The notes beneath the pieces are model-generated. The model ran no database searches, was not told the origin of the DNA, and saw only the letters and a list, made by a program, of their open reading frames with translations. A program made the position numbers and the translations under genes. From Loxodes magnus (Eukaryota > Ciliophora > Karyorelictea > Loxodida > Loxodidae): 64,000 nucleotides of DNA. Location: the NCBI GenBank assembly GCA_946699065.1, contig CAMPDV010000006.1, forward strand, positions 124,001 through 188,000, read 5' to 3'. Within the stretch, counting starts at the first letter, position 1; each line of letters opens with the position of its first letter. Positions 1 through 12,289 of this stretch are shown here, piece by piece.

Positions 1-692
1 GATTCAAAAAGATTATATTTATCTAAGTACTGGGATTTAATATACAAGCACACTGGAGGTGTAAAGCACTAATCAAATCATAAGTTATCATTAACCTGTA
101 TGGCTAGTGGAGCAGGGGCTCAAAAATAGATTGCTACTGATTTGTTGGCAAGCCATAAGATTAAATTGCTCGTGAATAAATAAAAATAGATATTGCGACA
201 GGAAATAGGCTTGAGATAATTTATTATTTTAAGGAAAAGATCATTGAGCTTGACAAGAATGTTTTTATAGTGTTTGCACTTAATAAAAGAGGCTATTTTG
301 AAAAATTCAGCATTTGCTTGCTTATAACTGACATTTTTTGGACCAAGACAAGTGAACTAAGCTTTTATATTGTGCTTGGTATTCCAATAATAATTGCCCC
401 TCCTCTCGGAGCACATAAGAGATGTAGCAAAGAGTGACTGGAATATAGGGGTTGTGGCTTTACCCAGAAAAATTTATTATATGCTGATGAATGAATTAGT
501 GACTGGATAAATAGCAGAAGGTTGGCAAAAGCTACAATTGATGGATTTATGAAAGCAACTTGCTTACGAATCTATAATAATGAGAGGATTGTAGATAATC
601 CCTTGAATATGTTTTTGAAATATCAAATTCAAGATTCTTTGCCTGCTTAAACAATCTGCCTCTTATTTCATCAACTGTTCCTCTGTGTTTGA
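1..692 (+). CDS. GT-B glycosyltransferase-like protein, C-terminal part (5' end outside window)
   Basis: Read from base 3 with TAA/TAG = Gln and TGA = Trp, this frame is open to a TGA at 690-692 and gives about 229 residues. It contains a run resembling the C-terminal domain of GT-B glycosyltransferases of the MGDG-synthase/GT28 type: FALNKRGYFEKFS, then TDIFWTKTSELSFY, then GIPIIIAPPLGAHK, then GCGFTQ and YADEWISDWI. The pattern of a Ser/Glu pair before a hydrophobic strand and a Pro-Pro-x-Gly-x-His turn is typical of a nucleotide-sugar-binding site. I recall this layout from bacterial proteins of unknown function rather than from eukaryotes, so transfer is possible. The last 100 or so bases overlap the convergent CYTH gene on the other strand, so the true end may be earlier. 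The family assignment is from memory of motifs and is tentative; that it is a real coding frame is more certain. Confidence 0.5.
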
Positions 693-1130
693 GGGCCTCT
701 ATCTCAATGAAATAGCCAAGCACATTAACGGTATCAAGACTGATTTCAAATTCATCCTGATAGGCAAAAATCTCTCGCTCTTTTTCAGCAGCAACCAATT
801 CTCTTAGTTTTAATATAGAGAAAATTTTGTCTGTCTGTTCTAGTTTTTCTAGAACAGTCTCATATTCGTCGCATTGAGTTGCTTTAATTTAATCTCAGAA
901 TAATAATGATTATAATTAAGAAGCATTTTTCTCAGTCTGCATATACTTAGCTCTCATAGAAAAAATATGGTTAAGGAAAATTCCTATGTTGGAGTAAAAT
1001 AGGTATCTGCTTGGGATGATTTATTGAGAAACCTTTCTATTTTCTGCAATTTTTCTCAGGATAAGAAAAAAGTATTACTCAGCATGTATTTTATCTCGAT
1101 TTCTACATATCTATGTAATTTTTGCAGAAA
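547..1130 (-). CDS. CYTH-domain protein (class IV adenylate cyclase / triphosphatase superfamily), with one frame change
   Basis: The minus strand encodes the CYTH hallmarks in order. VEIEIKYML at about 1106-1080 carries the ExExK signature. LSWEKLQKIERFL follows (its Trp is TGA), then QADTYF, the usual substrate-tunnel motif. The C-terminal half reads EFEISLDTVNVLGYFIEIEAL (698-757 region), the usual i-LD-V-x-x-LG-x-F-x-EIE motif. CYTH enzym proteins are compact metal-dependent triphosphate-tunnel proteins acting on ATP, thiamine triphosphate or polyphosphate; the exact substrate cannot be told here. The two halves are in different frames, with the change somewhere near 880-990, so either a very short intron or an indel lies there. 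I see no clear start codon upstream of the ExExK motif. It converges on, and probably overlaps, the glycosyltransferase-like gene. Confidence 0.6.
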
Positions 1131-1299
1131 AAATAGGAGATGGTATAAAAATTTTCTGGGCAACTAATAGAGTAGCAAGCAAAAACCTAGCAGCATTACA
1201 GCTTAGTAACATTTGGCCTTTCTCACTTTGCCAAAAAGAATGCCGTGCTCTCTTATATTTTTTATTTTTTTCTTATTTTATTCTGCTTCTTTCTTCCCA

Positions 1300-4200
1300 C
1301 TAGCTAGCTCTTCTTTTACTCAAGAATAACTTATGTAAGACATCCTCTTTGCAGGTACCCCACATCATTCAGTTGAACAATGATCAAGTGAATCTGCTTA
1401 TCTCTGTAGTCAAAATTACTGAGAATAGTTTAACTAGCTTGCATATTTTTAAAATTAAAATACTCTAAATGATCTTGAATCTACGAAATTTCTGAATTGT
1501 TCTTCTAGCAATAACTAGAAATCTTCCTTCTCTTTTAAATTTATTTAATTCTACTAAATATTTCCATTTTTTTGTATCCTAACTTGAATCCTTTTTAAAC
1601 TCTTTTACTAATTCAATCATTACGCTAAGACTCTCTAATTTTACAACTTTTGCTAATTATTGTACATAGATTATAAAATACTTTAATTTCAAGATAATAA
1701 TAAAATAGCCTGCAAACTATTTAAATAGTTAAGCCATCTAGCCTTTATTCTATCTCATTAAATATTTTACATGCATTCTTAAATAATCTCCAATATTTTT
1801 ATAAATGTATTTTTAAGAATAATCTTAAATATGATTTGGTAATTCAATTTTAAGTTCTAGAATAACTAACTAATTTACTATTATTTCTTTTTGCTTTTTT
1901 ATCTTTAATATTCAACTTTTATAAACTATTTTATTGGGACCTATTATATTCCTTTAATCTCTTTTAGAAGCTTCTTAAATTTATGAATTTTCTAGCTAAA
2001 ATCTTACATTTTTTAGCACTTAATTTCATTTTTAAATACAATATTAATATTCTAAGTTTGTAGCTTCATTTCTATTGAGTATTAATAGCTGAAACTTTAA
2101 TTCACAGCTTAGAATTGCTTCATTATTAAACTTAACTAAGCTTCTCTTTTCTTGGATGTTTTTATCTTAGTATCCATTGTTTCTTATATGAAGTTTTATC
2201 TTACTAAGTAACTAAATTATTGGATTCCTTTCTAGTTATAAACTAACTATTAATCTTTATCTTTTTTATTATTTTATAGCAATAGCCTTCAATTTTATGT
2301 GATTTATATATATTAAATTGCAAAGTGACTATTTTAATATCCTGCTGCTTATATTACTATAAGCTTATTAATAATTATAAGTTTTATAGTTTCCTACTAA
2401 TATCTCTAATCTATACTTACAAGTAGATAGTTATATCTACTATTTTCTTTTACTACTAAAGTGATTATTGATTTGGGTATATTAATGAAGGTATTTTTGT
2501 TAATTTAAGTTAGTTTAATTTAAATAGGATAATTTATAGCTTTTATAGTTAAGCTAGTTAACTTGCTTATATCTAAATCTTATTGGTTTACTTACTTATC
2601 TTGTAAATGGTACATTAGATTAAAGCTAATATTTATATAATAAGTTGAATACTAATATAGTGGCTTAATGCTAATTTAATCTTTCCATTGCATTATTTTA
2701 TTAACTATCTAAGGTATTAAAGACTTAGCATACTTTCATAAGAGTCTTAATTATACTAGGAAAGATTAAATAAGCCTATTTTATAATTTAGCTACTAACT
2801 TTTATTTATTCTTACCATTTATCTATGACTGATAGAACAACTTACTACCTTACTTTTATATTTTAGGCTAAATAAGTAAGATATAACCTCTAATAAGTTA
2901 ACTTATATCCTTGGATTGGGAGTTTAATTTAACTAAATACTTCTTGGGATAACTAAGTCTCAATTATTAAATGCTTTTGAGTAAGAAATTAGCTAAGGCT
3001 AATTACTAATATTTCGTATTTATTCATTAAGAAAATATCACAAGAAGATGTTTAAGAAATGTAGGCTATATTTAATAGACAAATATTTCAAAAGTAAGAT
3101 AAGGGAAACTTGCTTCAAAGTAAGAAAACCTATCCTAATACAACTTAACTTTCTGAAATATTTAATTGAGATAAAAGAATTCTTAATTAAATATTAAATC
3201 CTTTGCTAAAATTGTGACTAGTCATAGTTAAAGCAGATATATAAGTCCATCTAAAAGTAATTTTCTTCAACTTTTTAATGCGAAAGTTCATGCTAATTGT
3301 TTAAGGCTAGTAATTAAGATAATATTAGAGCAATTTTGTCTTTAAATAGGATTCTGTTAATTAAAAAGGGAAAATTATATAGAGCTAAATATCTTCATAT
3401 TCTATCTAATCTGGCATCTTTAAATTGCTTATAATTGAAAACTTTTTTTAGCATTTTTCTTTGTTGATTCAATTATCTATCAACTTTTTTTGAGATTCTA
3501 ACTTTGATATTTCTTAATCTGCTTGTTATTCGAGCATGTATTCTGCGTCAAGCTCTAACGTAAAACCTATAATATTCAACACAATAAATTACTATGTTAA
3601 AATTAAACAATTCTTTATTAGACACCTTCCTTTTATTTATTCCATTATAATAAATTTATTCTTCAGTTTATTAGCCACATTATATCCGCTCTAATATTTA
3701 AAGCTTTTCTACTTTACACCAAACTTTTCTTATTTGTACTTAGAAGGTCTTATCTCATGCTTTTGCTTATTTCTGTTGCAAACGTTTTATTAAATGTATG
3801 TTTTATCTTTCAGCCCCTTATAGAAATTTATTTTTCTATCAAGTATAAGAACCACTGGATTAAGGGCCTTTTTATTTTATTGTATTATTGAGCTTTTCTA
3901 ATATAGCAAGTCCTATGTTTTGGTATTGTTCTGTTTTAGTAGGCGTAATAGTAAATTTTTTTAATTAAAGTCTTGAACTTCTATATAGAGTTAATTTCAT
4001 TTACTGCCTAACTTCCTTGCCTTTAGTCTATTTCACTAAATGACCAAATAGAACCTCTTTTACAATTAGAGTTGCTTTTATGTTCTATGTATCTTTCTCT
4101 AAATCCCTTAATTTATAATTACCTTTTTTATCTTTTGATTTCCTTCTTAATTATCTAATTTTGTTCTAGTTACATTGTTTGCTATAAAATCTGCTTCATA

Positions 4201-6656
4201 GACTGCTTTTCTTTAGTACTTAGTAAGCTCTTAAATGAAATCTCTCTTTTATTAGCCTTTCTTATTAATATTGTTTCACTTTGCTCTAATATTTCTTTTA
4301 TTTATAAGTTAAAGCATTAGTTAAATGCTAAAACTTACATCTAAAGTTTAAAATAGGTAAATGAAGAAATAGCTAAGTATTTAGCTAATAAAGGACTATA
4401 ATAAGTAGTCTTAGTAAGAGATAAAGCTGCAGAAAAGAGTTTATAGGATAAATAGAAGGATAATTAACATTATAGGGAGAAAAAGCTATTTTAAGCAATA
4501 GAGATTAAGAGGAATATCCCATTGCTGCTTCTAAATTTAATTAGCACCTTGAAAAAACTCTCTAACTTAATTAAAATATTATAGACTTAAGACCCATAAA
4601 AGGAATAGTGAATGAAATAAGTAACTAATTTATAGCTGCTGCTGTTTTATTCAGGGTTTTAAGAAAACAGCTATATAAGATGGAAAGAATTTACTTCTGG
4701 ATTAGAGAAGTAAAAGTTAAGGACAAAAAGGATGCTAAGATTGAAGAAGAGCAAACAAATTAAGCTAATTTTTAATCTAAATTAGATTAAAAATTATCCT
4801 TTTAGCTAAGATTTAACAATCATCCTACACTCACGTCCTCTAAGCTAATTCCAAGATAAGATAAAAACGTACTGCAAATGTCAAAATTTTAGATTCTCTG
4901 CTAAGCCTGGAGGAATAGAGCTCAAACATAGAGTTTTTAATATAAAAAAGTAAAAAATTGTTTTAGAGAGGAATAAATAAAGCTTTAGCTAAATTTAAGC
5001 CAATCTTGCTGTAGAAAAGTTTCCCTATTAGTATAGCTACAAAAATCACACTAAACTACTATAAAAAAATAGAATGGTAAAATAAGATTCTAAGGTTAAA
5101 CCTAATAAATCCTCGTTCACTAGTCTCCTTATCTATTTTATCATGAAGAATAATAAAATATGATGATAAACAGTAATGATGAAAGAAGATATAAAGGATT
5201 CAATGTATAGTATAGTTAACTTATTAAGCAAGTTTGCTAAAACTTAGAATTTAATTTTAAAAGTAAACTTAGAAACTCTTTATTAATAACAAGCTTAACA
5301 TTATATAAGCTAATTTAAAATATCAAGCTACTTATACTCATTATGCTTTTAAATTAATCTTATAGATCTAAGCTTCATCTATTAGATGCTACTTTCAAAT
5401 TAAAATTAATCCTTAAATTTTGAATTTAAATTTGGCGCTCTTTTCTACATACTAAACGTATTGAAGCAGAATAACATGAAGTTAAATTAAAATAAAAGGT
5501 TTGATATTATAATGGTTATTTATATAATTAAATGGTAAATAAGCTAGAAAGGAAGAGATGTAATGTCTGAAACCTTTATGAAATGAAGATTTATATTCTT
5601 ACACTCTTATTAACTATATCTCTACTTATTTCTCTCTTAATAACTGCTAAATAGCTTTTATCATTTGCTATCCTTAGCTATACCAATTTTACACTAGGTT
5701 TCTGTATAAATAAGGTATGCTATAACTCTTTGAGGCTATTCTAAAAGATCTAATGCTAAAGATTCATTTTTATATTATAATAGTAAATTTACTAACTCAT
5801 TCACTAACCTAGCTTACATGCTTGGAAAGATTGAGTGCTGATTCTAAGATTTCAGAAATTAGTTAAATTAATAGCTTAAAATAGAAGAAATTCTCTTATA
5901 CAACTAGAAAATCACATAAAGCTAATATCCAAGTAAAAAAACTAATTTTTATCAAAGCTAAAGAAGGAAACTCAAATAAAAGGAAGAGATCTAAACTTTG
6001 GTAGAGTTTATGATTGATTAATAAAGTCATAATAGCAAGCCAATACTAGAATATAATAGAAACTTAAAAAATAATTATTAAAAAAGAAAAGCGATTGCTA
6101 GCTTTACTTATGTGACTCTAAGAAATTGACTTGCTGAAGTCCACTAGATATTCAGTTTAATCTTATAAATATAAAAATTACAATATAATATCTAAAAATA
6201 ATAAAAACAGTCATTCGTATTACAAGAAATCTTATACATAATGTTTAAGATAAATGTAGGATCTTAATAAATGCTAGTAACTTACAATTCCAAAATTAAT
6301 GTGCTATTAAATAAATCTAAAATGCTATATCATAAACATAAAAGATGATTCAAGCCATACTTCTAAATAATTAGATTATTTAATAGCCACTAGTTAATTA
6401 ACTTAACTAGCTATTATATAAAAGTCTAAACTAGAAGCATGCTATTATTTACTAATTTTATTAAGATTATTTTAAAAGCTAATTGTTTAAGTAATATCAA
6501 ATAAAATTGCATGCTTATTATATTAAAAACTTTCTAAATAAAGCATAAGAGATAAAAGCACTCATATCAAATAAAAGGCTTCTATAAGCTAAATTAGAAT
6601 AATGTTATGCTTAGTCTATAAAATTAAGATTTAATTTTAAAGATTAATAAAATAAA
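1300..6656. other. AT-rich stretch without a recognised gene
   Basis: More than 5 kb with strand asymmetry: T-rich on the plus strand to about 4.3 kb and A-rich after that. Because TAA and TAG are sense codons here, nearly every frame is open, so open frames alone mean little. The part at 4,330-5,300 gives somewhat protein-like translations on the plus strand (short charged stretches such as VRDKAAEKS), but I recognise no domain and no start. It is best left as unassigned sequence with a possible unrecognised gene around 4.3-5.3 kb. Confidence 0.4.
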
Positions 6657-9600
6657 ATGAAATCAATTTAAAGCCAAAGTAGAAAAGATAAATCTCCCTT
6701 TATTAATATAGATACTTCGTAACAAGAAGATAAAACTTAACCAAATTAAAGAATAAAGCATCCAACAGAATAATTTTAATCTAACTAAGCAGTCTAAGAT
6801 TAGGAATTAAAAGCATAATTAATTGAAAGAGAATAAAAAGATCTACCAGAAAATTAAAATAATTAAGAATTAATAAAATATGAAAATGGTGATATCTATA
6901 AAGGTTATATTGTAAATGGTAAAAGATGGAGATAAGGAAAAATGTTATACAAAAACGGATAAACTTTTGAAGGCGAATGGAGAAACGATGAACCATATAA
7001 TGGAAGTGGATTATATTCTTATCCAAATGGAAATTTTTACGTAGGTCAGTTAATAAAAAGGTAAAAGTAAGGATAAGGAAAAATGATTTATAAAAATGGT
7101 TAATTTTTTGAAGGTGAATGATTAAAGGATGAACCATGAAACGGAAGTGGATTCCACATTTATTAAAATGGAGACGGCTATGAAGGTCAGTTTTTAAATG
7201 GAAACAGATAAGGAAAAGGAAAAATAATGTATAAAAACGGATAAACTTTTGAAGGCGAATGAAGAAACGATGAACCATATAATGGAAATGGATTTTATTC
7301 TTATCCAAATGGAAATTGCTATGAAGGTCAGTTTGTAAATGGAAAAAAATAAAGATAAGGAAAAATAATATACAAAAATGGATAAATTTTTGAAGGGGAA
7401 TGATAAAATAATAATCCTATAAATGGAAGTGGATTTTATATTTATCCAAATGGAGATTGTTACGAAGGGCAGTTTGTAAATGGAAACAGAAAAGGATAAG
7501 GAAAAATGATTTACATAAATGGATAAATTTTCGAAGGTTAATGATTAGAGGATAAGCCTACTAATGGAATATTTAGATATTTAAATGGTGATAAATATGA
7601 AGGTCAGTTTTTAAATGGAAACAGATAAGGGTAAGGAAAAATAATATATAAAAATGGTTAAATTTTTCAAGGTGAATAAAGATATGATAAGCCATATAAT
7701 GGAAATGGATTTTATTCTTATCCAAATGGAGATAGTTATGAAGGTCAGTTTGTAAATGGAAACAGACAAGGATAAGGAAAAATGATCTACAAAAGTGGTA
7801 AAATTTTTGAAGGGGAATGATAAAATAATAATCCTATAAATGGAAATGGATTTTAATCTTATCCAAATGGAAATTGTTATGAAGGTTAGTTTGTAAATGG
7901 AAACAGATAAGGATAAGGAAAAATAATATATAAAAATGGATAAATTTTCGAAGGTTAATGATTAGAGGATAAACCCTGTAATGGAAGTGGATTTTATTCT
8001 TATCCAAATGGAGATTGCTACGAAGGTCAGTTTGTAAATGGAAATAGATAAGGATAAGGAAAAATGATTTACATAAATGGATAAATTTTCAAAGGTTAAT
8101 GATTAGAGGATAAGCCTGCAAATGGAATATTTAGATATTTAAATAATGATAAATACGAAGGTCAGTTTGTAAATGGAAACAGATAAGGGTAAGGAAAAAT
8201 GATTTGCATAAATGGATAAATTTTCGAAGGTTAATGATTAGAGGATAAGCCTGCAAATGGAATATTTAGATATTTAAATAATGATAAATATGAAGGTCAG
8301 TTTGTAAATGGAAACAGATAAGGGTAAGGAAAAATAATATATAAAAACGGATAAACTTTTGAAGGCGAATGGAGAAACGATGAACCATATAATGGAAATG
8401 GATTTTATTCTTATCCAAATGGAAATTGTTATGAAGGTCAGTTTGTAAATGGAAAAAAATAAAAATAAGGAAAAATAATATACAAAAATGGTTAATCTTT
8501 TATAGGTTAATGATTAGAGGATAAGCCTGCAAATGGAATATTTAGATATTTAAATGGTGATAAGTATGAAGGCCAATTTGTAAATGGAAATAGATAAGGA
8601 TAAGGAAAAATGATCTTCAAAAATGGTTAATCTTTTGAAGGTGGATGGAAAAATGATACAATGCATAATGGTATTCTTTTATTTACAAATGGAGATAAAT
8701 TTGAAGGTAATTTTGCAAAATAAAGATTTAATGGCTCTGGATCTTTCACTTTTTATATCAAAAAGTTATTTTGACAAAAGTTTTTATTTTAGTAAGCATA
8801 TCCTTAATATTTTATAAAAATTGAAGGAGCTTGATATGATAATTTACTTATTTAAGATATAAAGCTTTCTCTTCTCGATGAAGTAAAATATAGTTAGAAT
8901 TAGCTTTAAACTGTTTAAAGACAACAATAATAAAATAATAATATTTAGACCTAAGCAAGAATTTATTTTAGTCTTTAATAAGAAGAAAATAGATTAAGTA
9001 ATACATTTATTTAATAAGTTTGGAGTAACTAAAACTTATTTAATTATATAATTTCCTATTTAAATTTTGAAAGCATTTGCAATTTATCCAGAGTTAATAA
9101 GTATCTGAATACTTTTCCGTATTTAATATAGAGTTTATCAATCTTTAGATATAGAGATTATGAAGCTTATGTTAGAAGCAGAGTCTTAAGCAGCTTAAAG
9201 TTTTTAATATTTTCTAAAGTTAAAAGTTTTAGAATAGATTTATCAGATTTTTCTTAGAGTTTATGTGATTAACTACATAGAATGCTTTATGTATCTCTTA
9301 TTCTAAATCAACTATTAAGTGCTTAATTAAATAGACCAAACCATCTTTAGGAACTTTCAATTTAATGTACTTATAAAACCTTTTTTCTATTAAGTGTGAT
9401 GCCTACTTCTCTATAAAAATTAGTTTTATAAGGGTAGTTAGAAGACAAAGATTTACAATTTTTATCTAAGCTAGAAAAACTAGAACATATCTAATTAAAA
9501 AGCTAGACTACTACATTTAAAAACATTGGAATAAAAGGAAGCTTTCTAATGGAATTTTGCTAGAATTTAAGTTTGAAAGTTATAAAAATAAAGAGTAATA

Positions 9601-10574
9601 GCATTTAAATTCCTTATTTGCAAGAATATCTAAGACTAAAAGGATAACTAGTATAAGAATTAAAAATTAACTAAAACAAGGAAATCGATTAATTACTTTA
9701 TCTGTGTCCTAATATTATTTCAATAGACTCTTACTAAAATACTTCTATCAATCAAATTCTTGGATAGATTAAGAATTATAATCTTAGATACTTAAAGTTG
9801 AATAATAGTTTCCATTCTGATCTGTTTTCTTAGTTTATTACTTAAGGATTTAATAAACTCTAATAACTTTATATAGCTAACTGCTAAAACTTCAGTGATG
9901 AAAACTTAATTCTACTAATGCAAAATACTCCCAATCTTAAATCCTTGTACTTAAAAGAAATTAATTTACTTAATAGTTCAGCTCTAATGCAAATAGGTAC
10001 TTATGGATAAAAATATGAATAAATAGGGCTAGTTGATATAGCTTAACTAGACTAGTAAACTATGGAATATATATTCTAGAAATGCTAATAATTGAAATAA
10101 ATAGAACTAAAAACTTAAATTAAAACAAGTGACTAAGTATTTAAAGTCATTTAGTAAAACTGTAAGTAACTATGAAGTTTAAGTTTAAGCCTTTTAACAA
10201 TAGAAAATAGTTTATTATGAATCTAAGAATTTACTAAATATGTCAAGCTTAGACATTTAAAGTTTTACAATTTAGATTTAACAGATTAAGATATCCATTT
10301 AATAATATAATGCTGCTACCATTTACATACTTTGGAATTAATCAATTCATGTACTTTGTCATCTAATACTTTGCCTATATAAGATTACAATTTAGTTAAC
10401 TTTCCTATTTGGAAGAATCTAAGAATCCTTAAATTTCAAGACAACAAATAGAATCTTCCATTTATTTTTAAGCAAATTATAAAAGAATTTAAGAAACTGA
10501 AGATTTTTTATAAAGGAAAGGAAATAAGGATATCTAGAGAAGATTTATGCTTTGAATTGGATAACTTGTTTTGA
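6657..10574 (+). CDS. MORN-repeat / F-box / leucine-rich-repeat fusion protein
   Basis: A single frame of 1305 codons runs from ATG 6657 to TGA 10572-10574, which is followed at once by a second TGA. Residues 1 to about 75 are Gln-rich and charged. From about 75 to 700 there are roughly 13 tandem pairs of MORN motifs, with cores like YKNGQTFEGEW and YPNGNCYEGQF, each pair about 46-48 residues. At the conserved MORN Trp the codon is TGG in some repeats and TGA in many others, so TGA must be Trp. A Gln-rich linker follows, then an F-box-like segment near residue 790 (IISYLNFESICNLSRVNKYL), then LRRs to the end, for example NTPNLKSLYLKEINLL. MORN repeats commonly bind membranes or scaffold the cytoskeleton, and F-box/LRR proteins recruit substrates to SCF ubiquitin ligases; a combined role is inference. 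A TGA at 8772-8774 separates the MORN part from the linker; I read it as Trp because the frame stays coding on both sides. An inverted paralogue lies at 35.5-39.1 kb. Confidence 0.8.
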
Positions 10575-10638
10575 TGAAGAAAATAAACAAAGTAACTTTT
10601 ATTAAAAAGATTAAGAATAATTTCAGATATAACATAAT
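6660..10638 (+). repeat. Arm A of a 24.8-kb-spaced inverted duplication
   Basis: The sequence from the LRR half to about 10,638 reappears on the opposite strand from about 35,423 upward with very few differences. The MORN half is clearly homologous but differs in repeat number, and the first 70 codons are only loosely similar. Homology stops abruptly just after the stop codons at both inner ends. Confidence 0.85.
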
Positions 10639-11112
10639 AATATACATTCTTATTTCTATACATCAAAGTTAACTTTTAACAACCGTTCTATAACATTATA
10701 TCTATATGCTATTTTATAAATTAATTTCTATCTTAAAAGGGATTTAAAAATCACTAATATCTAAATGTAAAATGATTTAAATAAAAATTCTTAAGAAAAA
10801 AGTATAGAAAATCAAATATTTTAACAAAGGAAATTGAAAAAGCATAAGCTACTTGACAAATATAATTAGTTTATTGTAATGTAGTGAGGTTAAGATTAAA
10901 ATAAAAAGAGGTTAATTTTTCATGCTAATTTACTAACAAAATATCTAACTTCTTAATTAATCTCAAATATTTGATAGTAATTAAAGCGTTTTTTGAAGTT
11001 ATGTGAAAGGAATTATTTGCTTTATGCATGCTAATTCAACTTCTATATTTTAATATATTATAAAAATTTTATCTTTTAGATTCATTAATAAAAAGTCCTA
11101 AATTTTAAGATA
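10639..11112. other. AT-rich spacer, nothing recognised
   Basis: I see no gene, structured RNA or repeat related to other parts of the window in this stretch between the MORN/LRR gene and the first SINE copy. Confidence 0.4.
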
Positions 11113-11650
11113 TAAATAAATAAATAAATAAATTTGATTATAGAGCGCGTAGCATTTTCGTTGGTGCGCAGCTCTTTAAAAAATGTTTCATACCGACAAG
11201 AATGTTTGTTACTGATAAAATTATCAGATACTGATAGACCTTGTTCAATACTGGTATAATTATTCAGTACTGATAAAAATGTTCAATACTGATATAATTT
11301 CAGAATACTCGTAATCTTTAATACTTGTTGGAGGTTCAAGAACATGGCAGGATTGCGTCTCATTGCATCACCAAAGCAGAGGACGACATGTGTCAATTAT
11401 GGGTGCTTAAATTCCGCACCTCTGATGAAGCTCGCAAAAATAATTTCCTTTTATTTCCAGAATTAAAAATTAAAATAAGGCAGTGCTGAAGGTCAAACTA
11501 GCAGATGTCTCGAGGCCAAGCCAAAGCAGAGGAAGACATAAAGTCGATTATGGGTACTTAACTTCTCCAACCTCTGATGAAGCCGTCCCTTGTTGTTCAC
11601 CTTTGAACAATTATGGCTATTTAATAAATATATATAATAATAATAATAAT
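11113..11650 (-). mobile_element. Dimeric SINE-like element, copy 1
   Basis: On the minus strand this element has two related monomers of about 90 bp, each containing a segment like CAGAGGT.GGAA.TTAAG and the shared words ACCCATAAT and CCTCTGCTTTGG. They are followed by a stretch of imperfect TCAGTATTGAA-type minirepeats, a GC-rich hairpin (GAGCTGCGCACC ... GCGCTC) and a tail of TTTA repeats (at 11,113-11,140 on the plus strand). A second copy on the other strand lies at about 40,055-40,593. The terminal hairpin and TTTA tail are shared with a LINE 3' end at 22.6-22.7 kb and with another SINE family at 16.2 and 17.4 kb, as expected for SINEs that borrow a LINE's reverse transcriptase. The 5' end coordinate is approximate. 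Short frames within it are not genes. Confidence 0.7.
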
Positions 11651-12289
11651 AATGATAATAATGAATTATAGTGATTCCACATTTCAATCAGGTTCATACT
11701 GTAAATTTTATTAGTTTTGCTAAATATTCCATTTCCAGTCTTCTTCAGATTAATTTTCTTATAATTAATATCTGGCATCAAGATTTCACTTGCTTTGTAC
11801 ACTTTTCTCTTGTATAATAGATCTTTTAGAATGCAATATAAATTACTAAACGATTTTCATAATTTTTAATTTTCTTGTTATGGCTTTCGTTTGAAATATC
11901 AGCAGTATCTTATTGTATGTCCAAATTTCCTGCGATATCAGCATTTTTTTCTTATATAAGAAAATTTTTTCTGATAGATCTTAAGTTCAACATCCATTGA
12001 CATATTTTAAAGGAATATGCTTTTTATCACCTCTGAGAATAGGTTGAATTTTATTTCTAATTATTAAATTCTGAATTTTGCTGAATACTTATTTTCAGTT
12101 TTTTATTCTTATGTGTTAGTCATTAGGTATGAGATTTACCTTCAAGCTTTATACGTTTTTTAAAAGTTTAAATTTCTCCTATAACTTAATTTTGAGTTCT
12201 TAAAGTACAATTTGCTAATCGTAATTTGATTGAGATGGATCCTGTCTAGAAGAAACTTTTTTACAAGTAAAAAATTTTACTTTCTATAA
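11651..12289. other. AT-rich spacer, nothing recognised
   Basis: No convincing coding frame or repeat was seen. A TAA/AAT microsatellite at about 11,636-11,668 borders the SINE. Confidence 0.35.

Noticed and set aside
6781-7308. Long antisense open frame over the MORN repeats
   Set aside because: It is a repeat-driven shadow of the MORN gene; the sense strand shows clear MORN motifs and the antisense protein is an artefact of the same repeats. The same holds for 37,626-38,402.
6657-10574. MORN gene as a pseudogene full of TGA stops
   Set aside because: TGA occurs at the invariant Trp and the intact carboxypeptidase uses TGA for Trp too, while no indel disturbs the 3.9-kb frame.
11483-11802. 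Short open frames within and beside the dimeric SINE
   Set aside because: They follow repeat sequence, recur with differences in the second copy, and show no protein motif.
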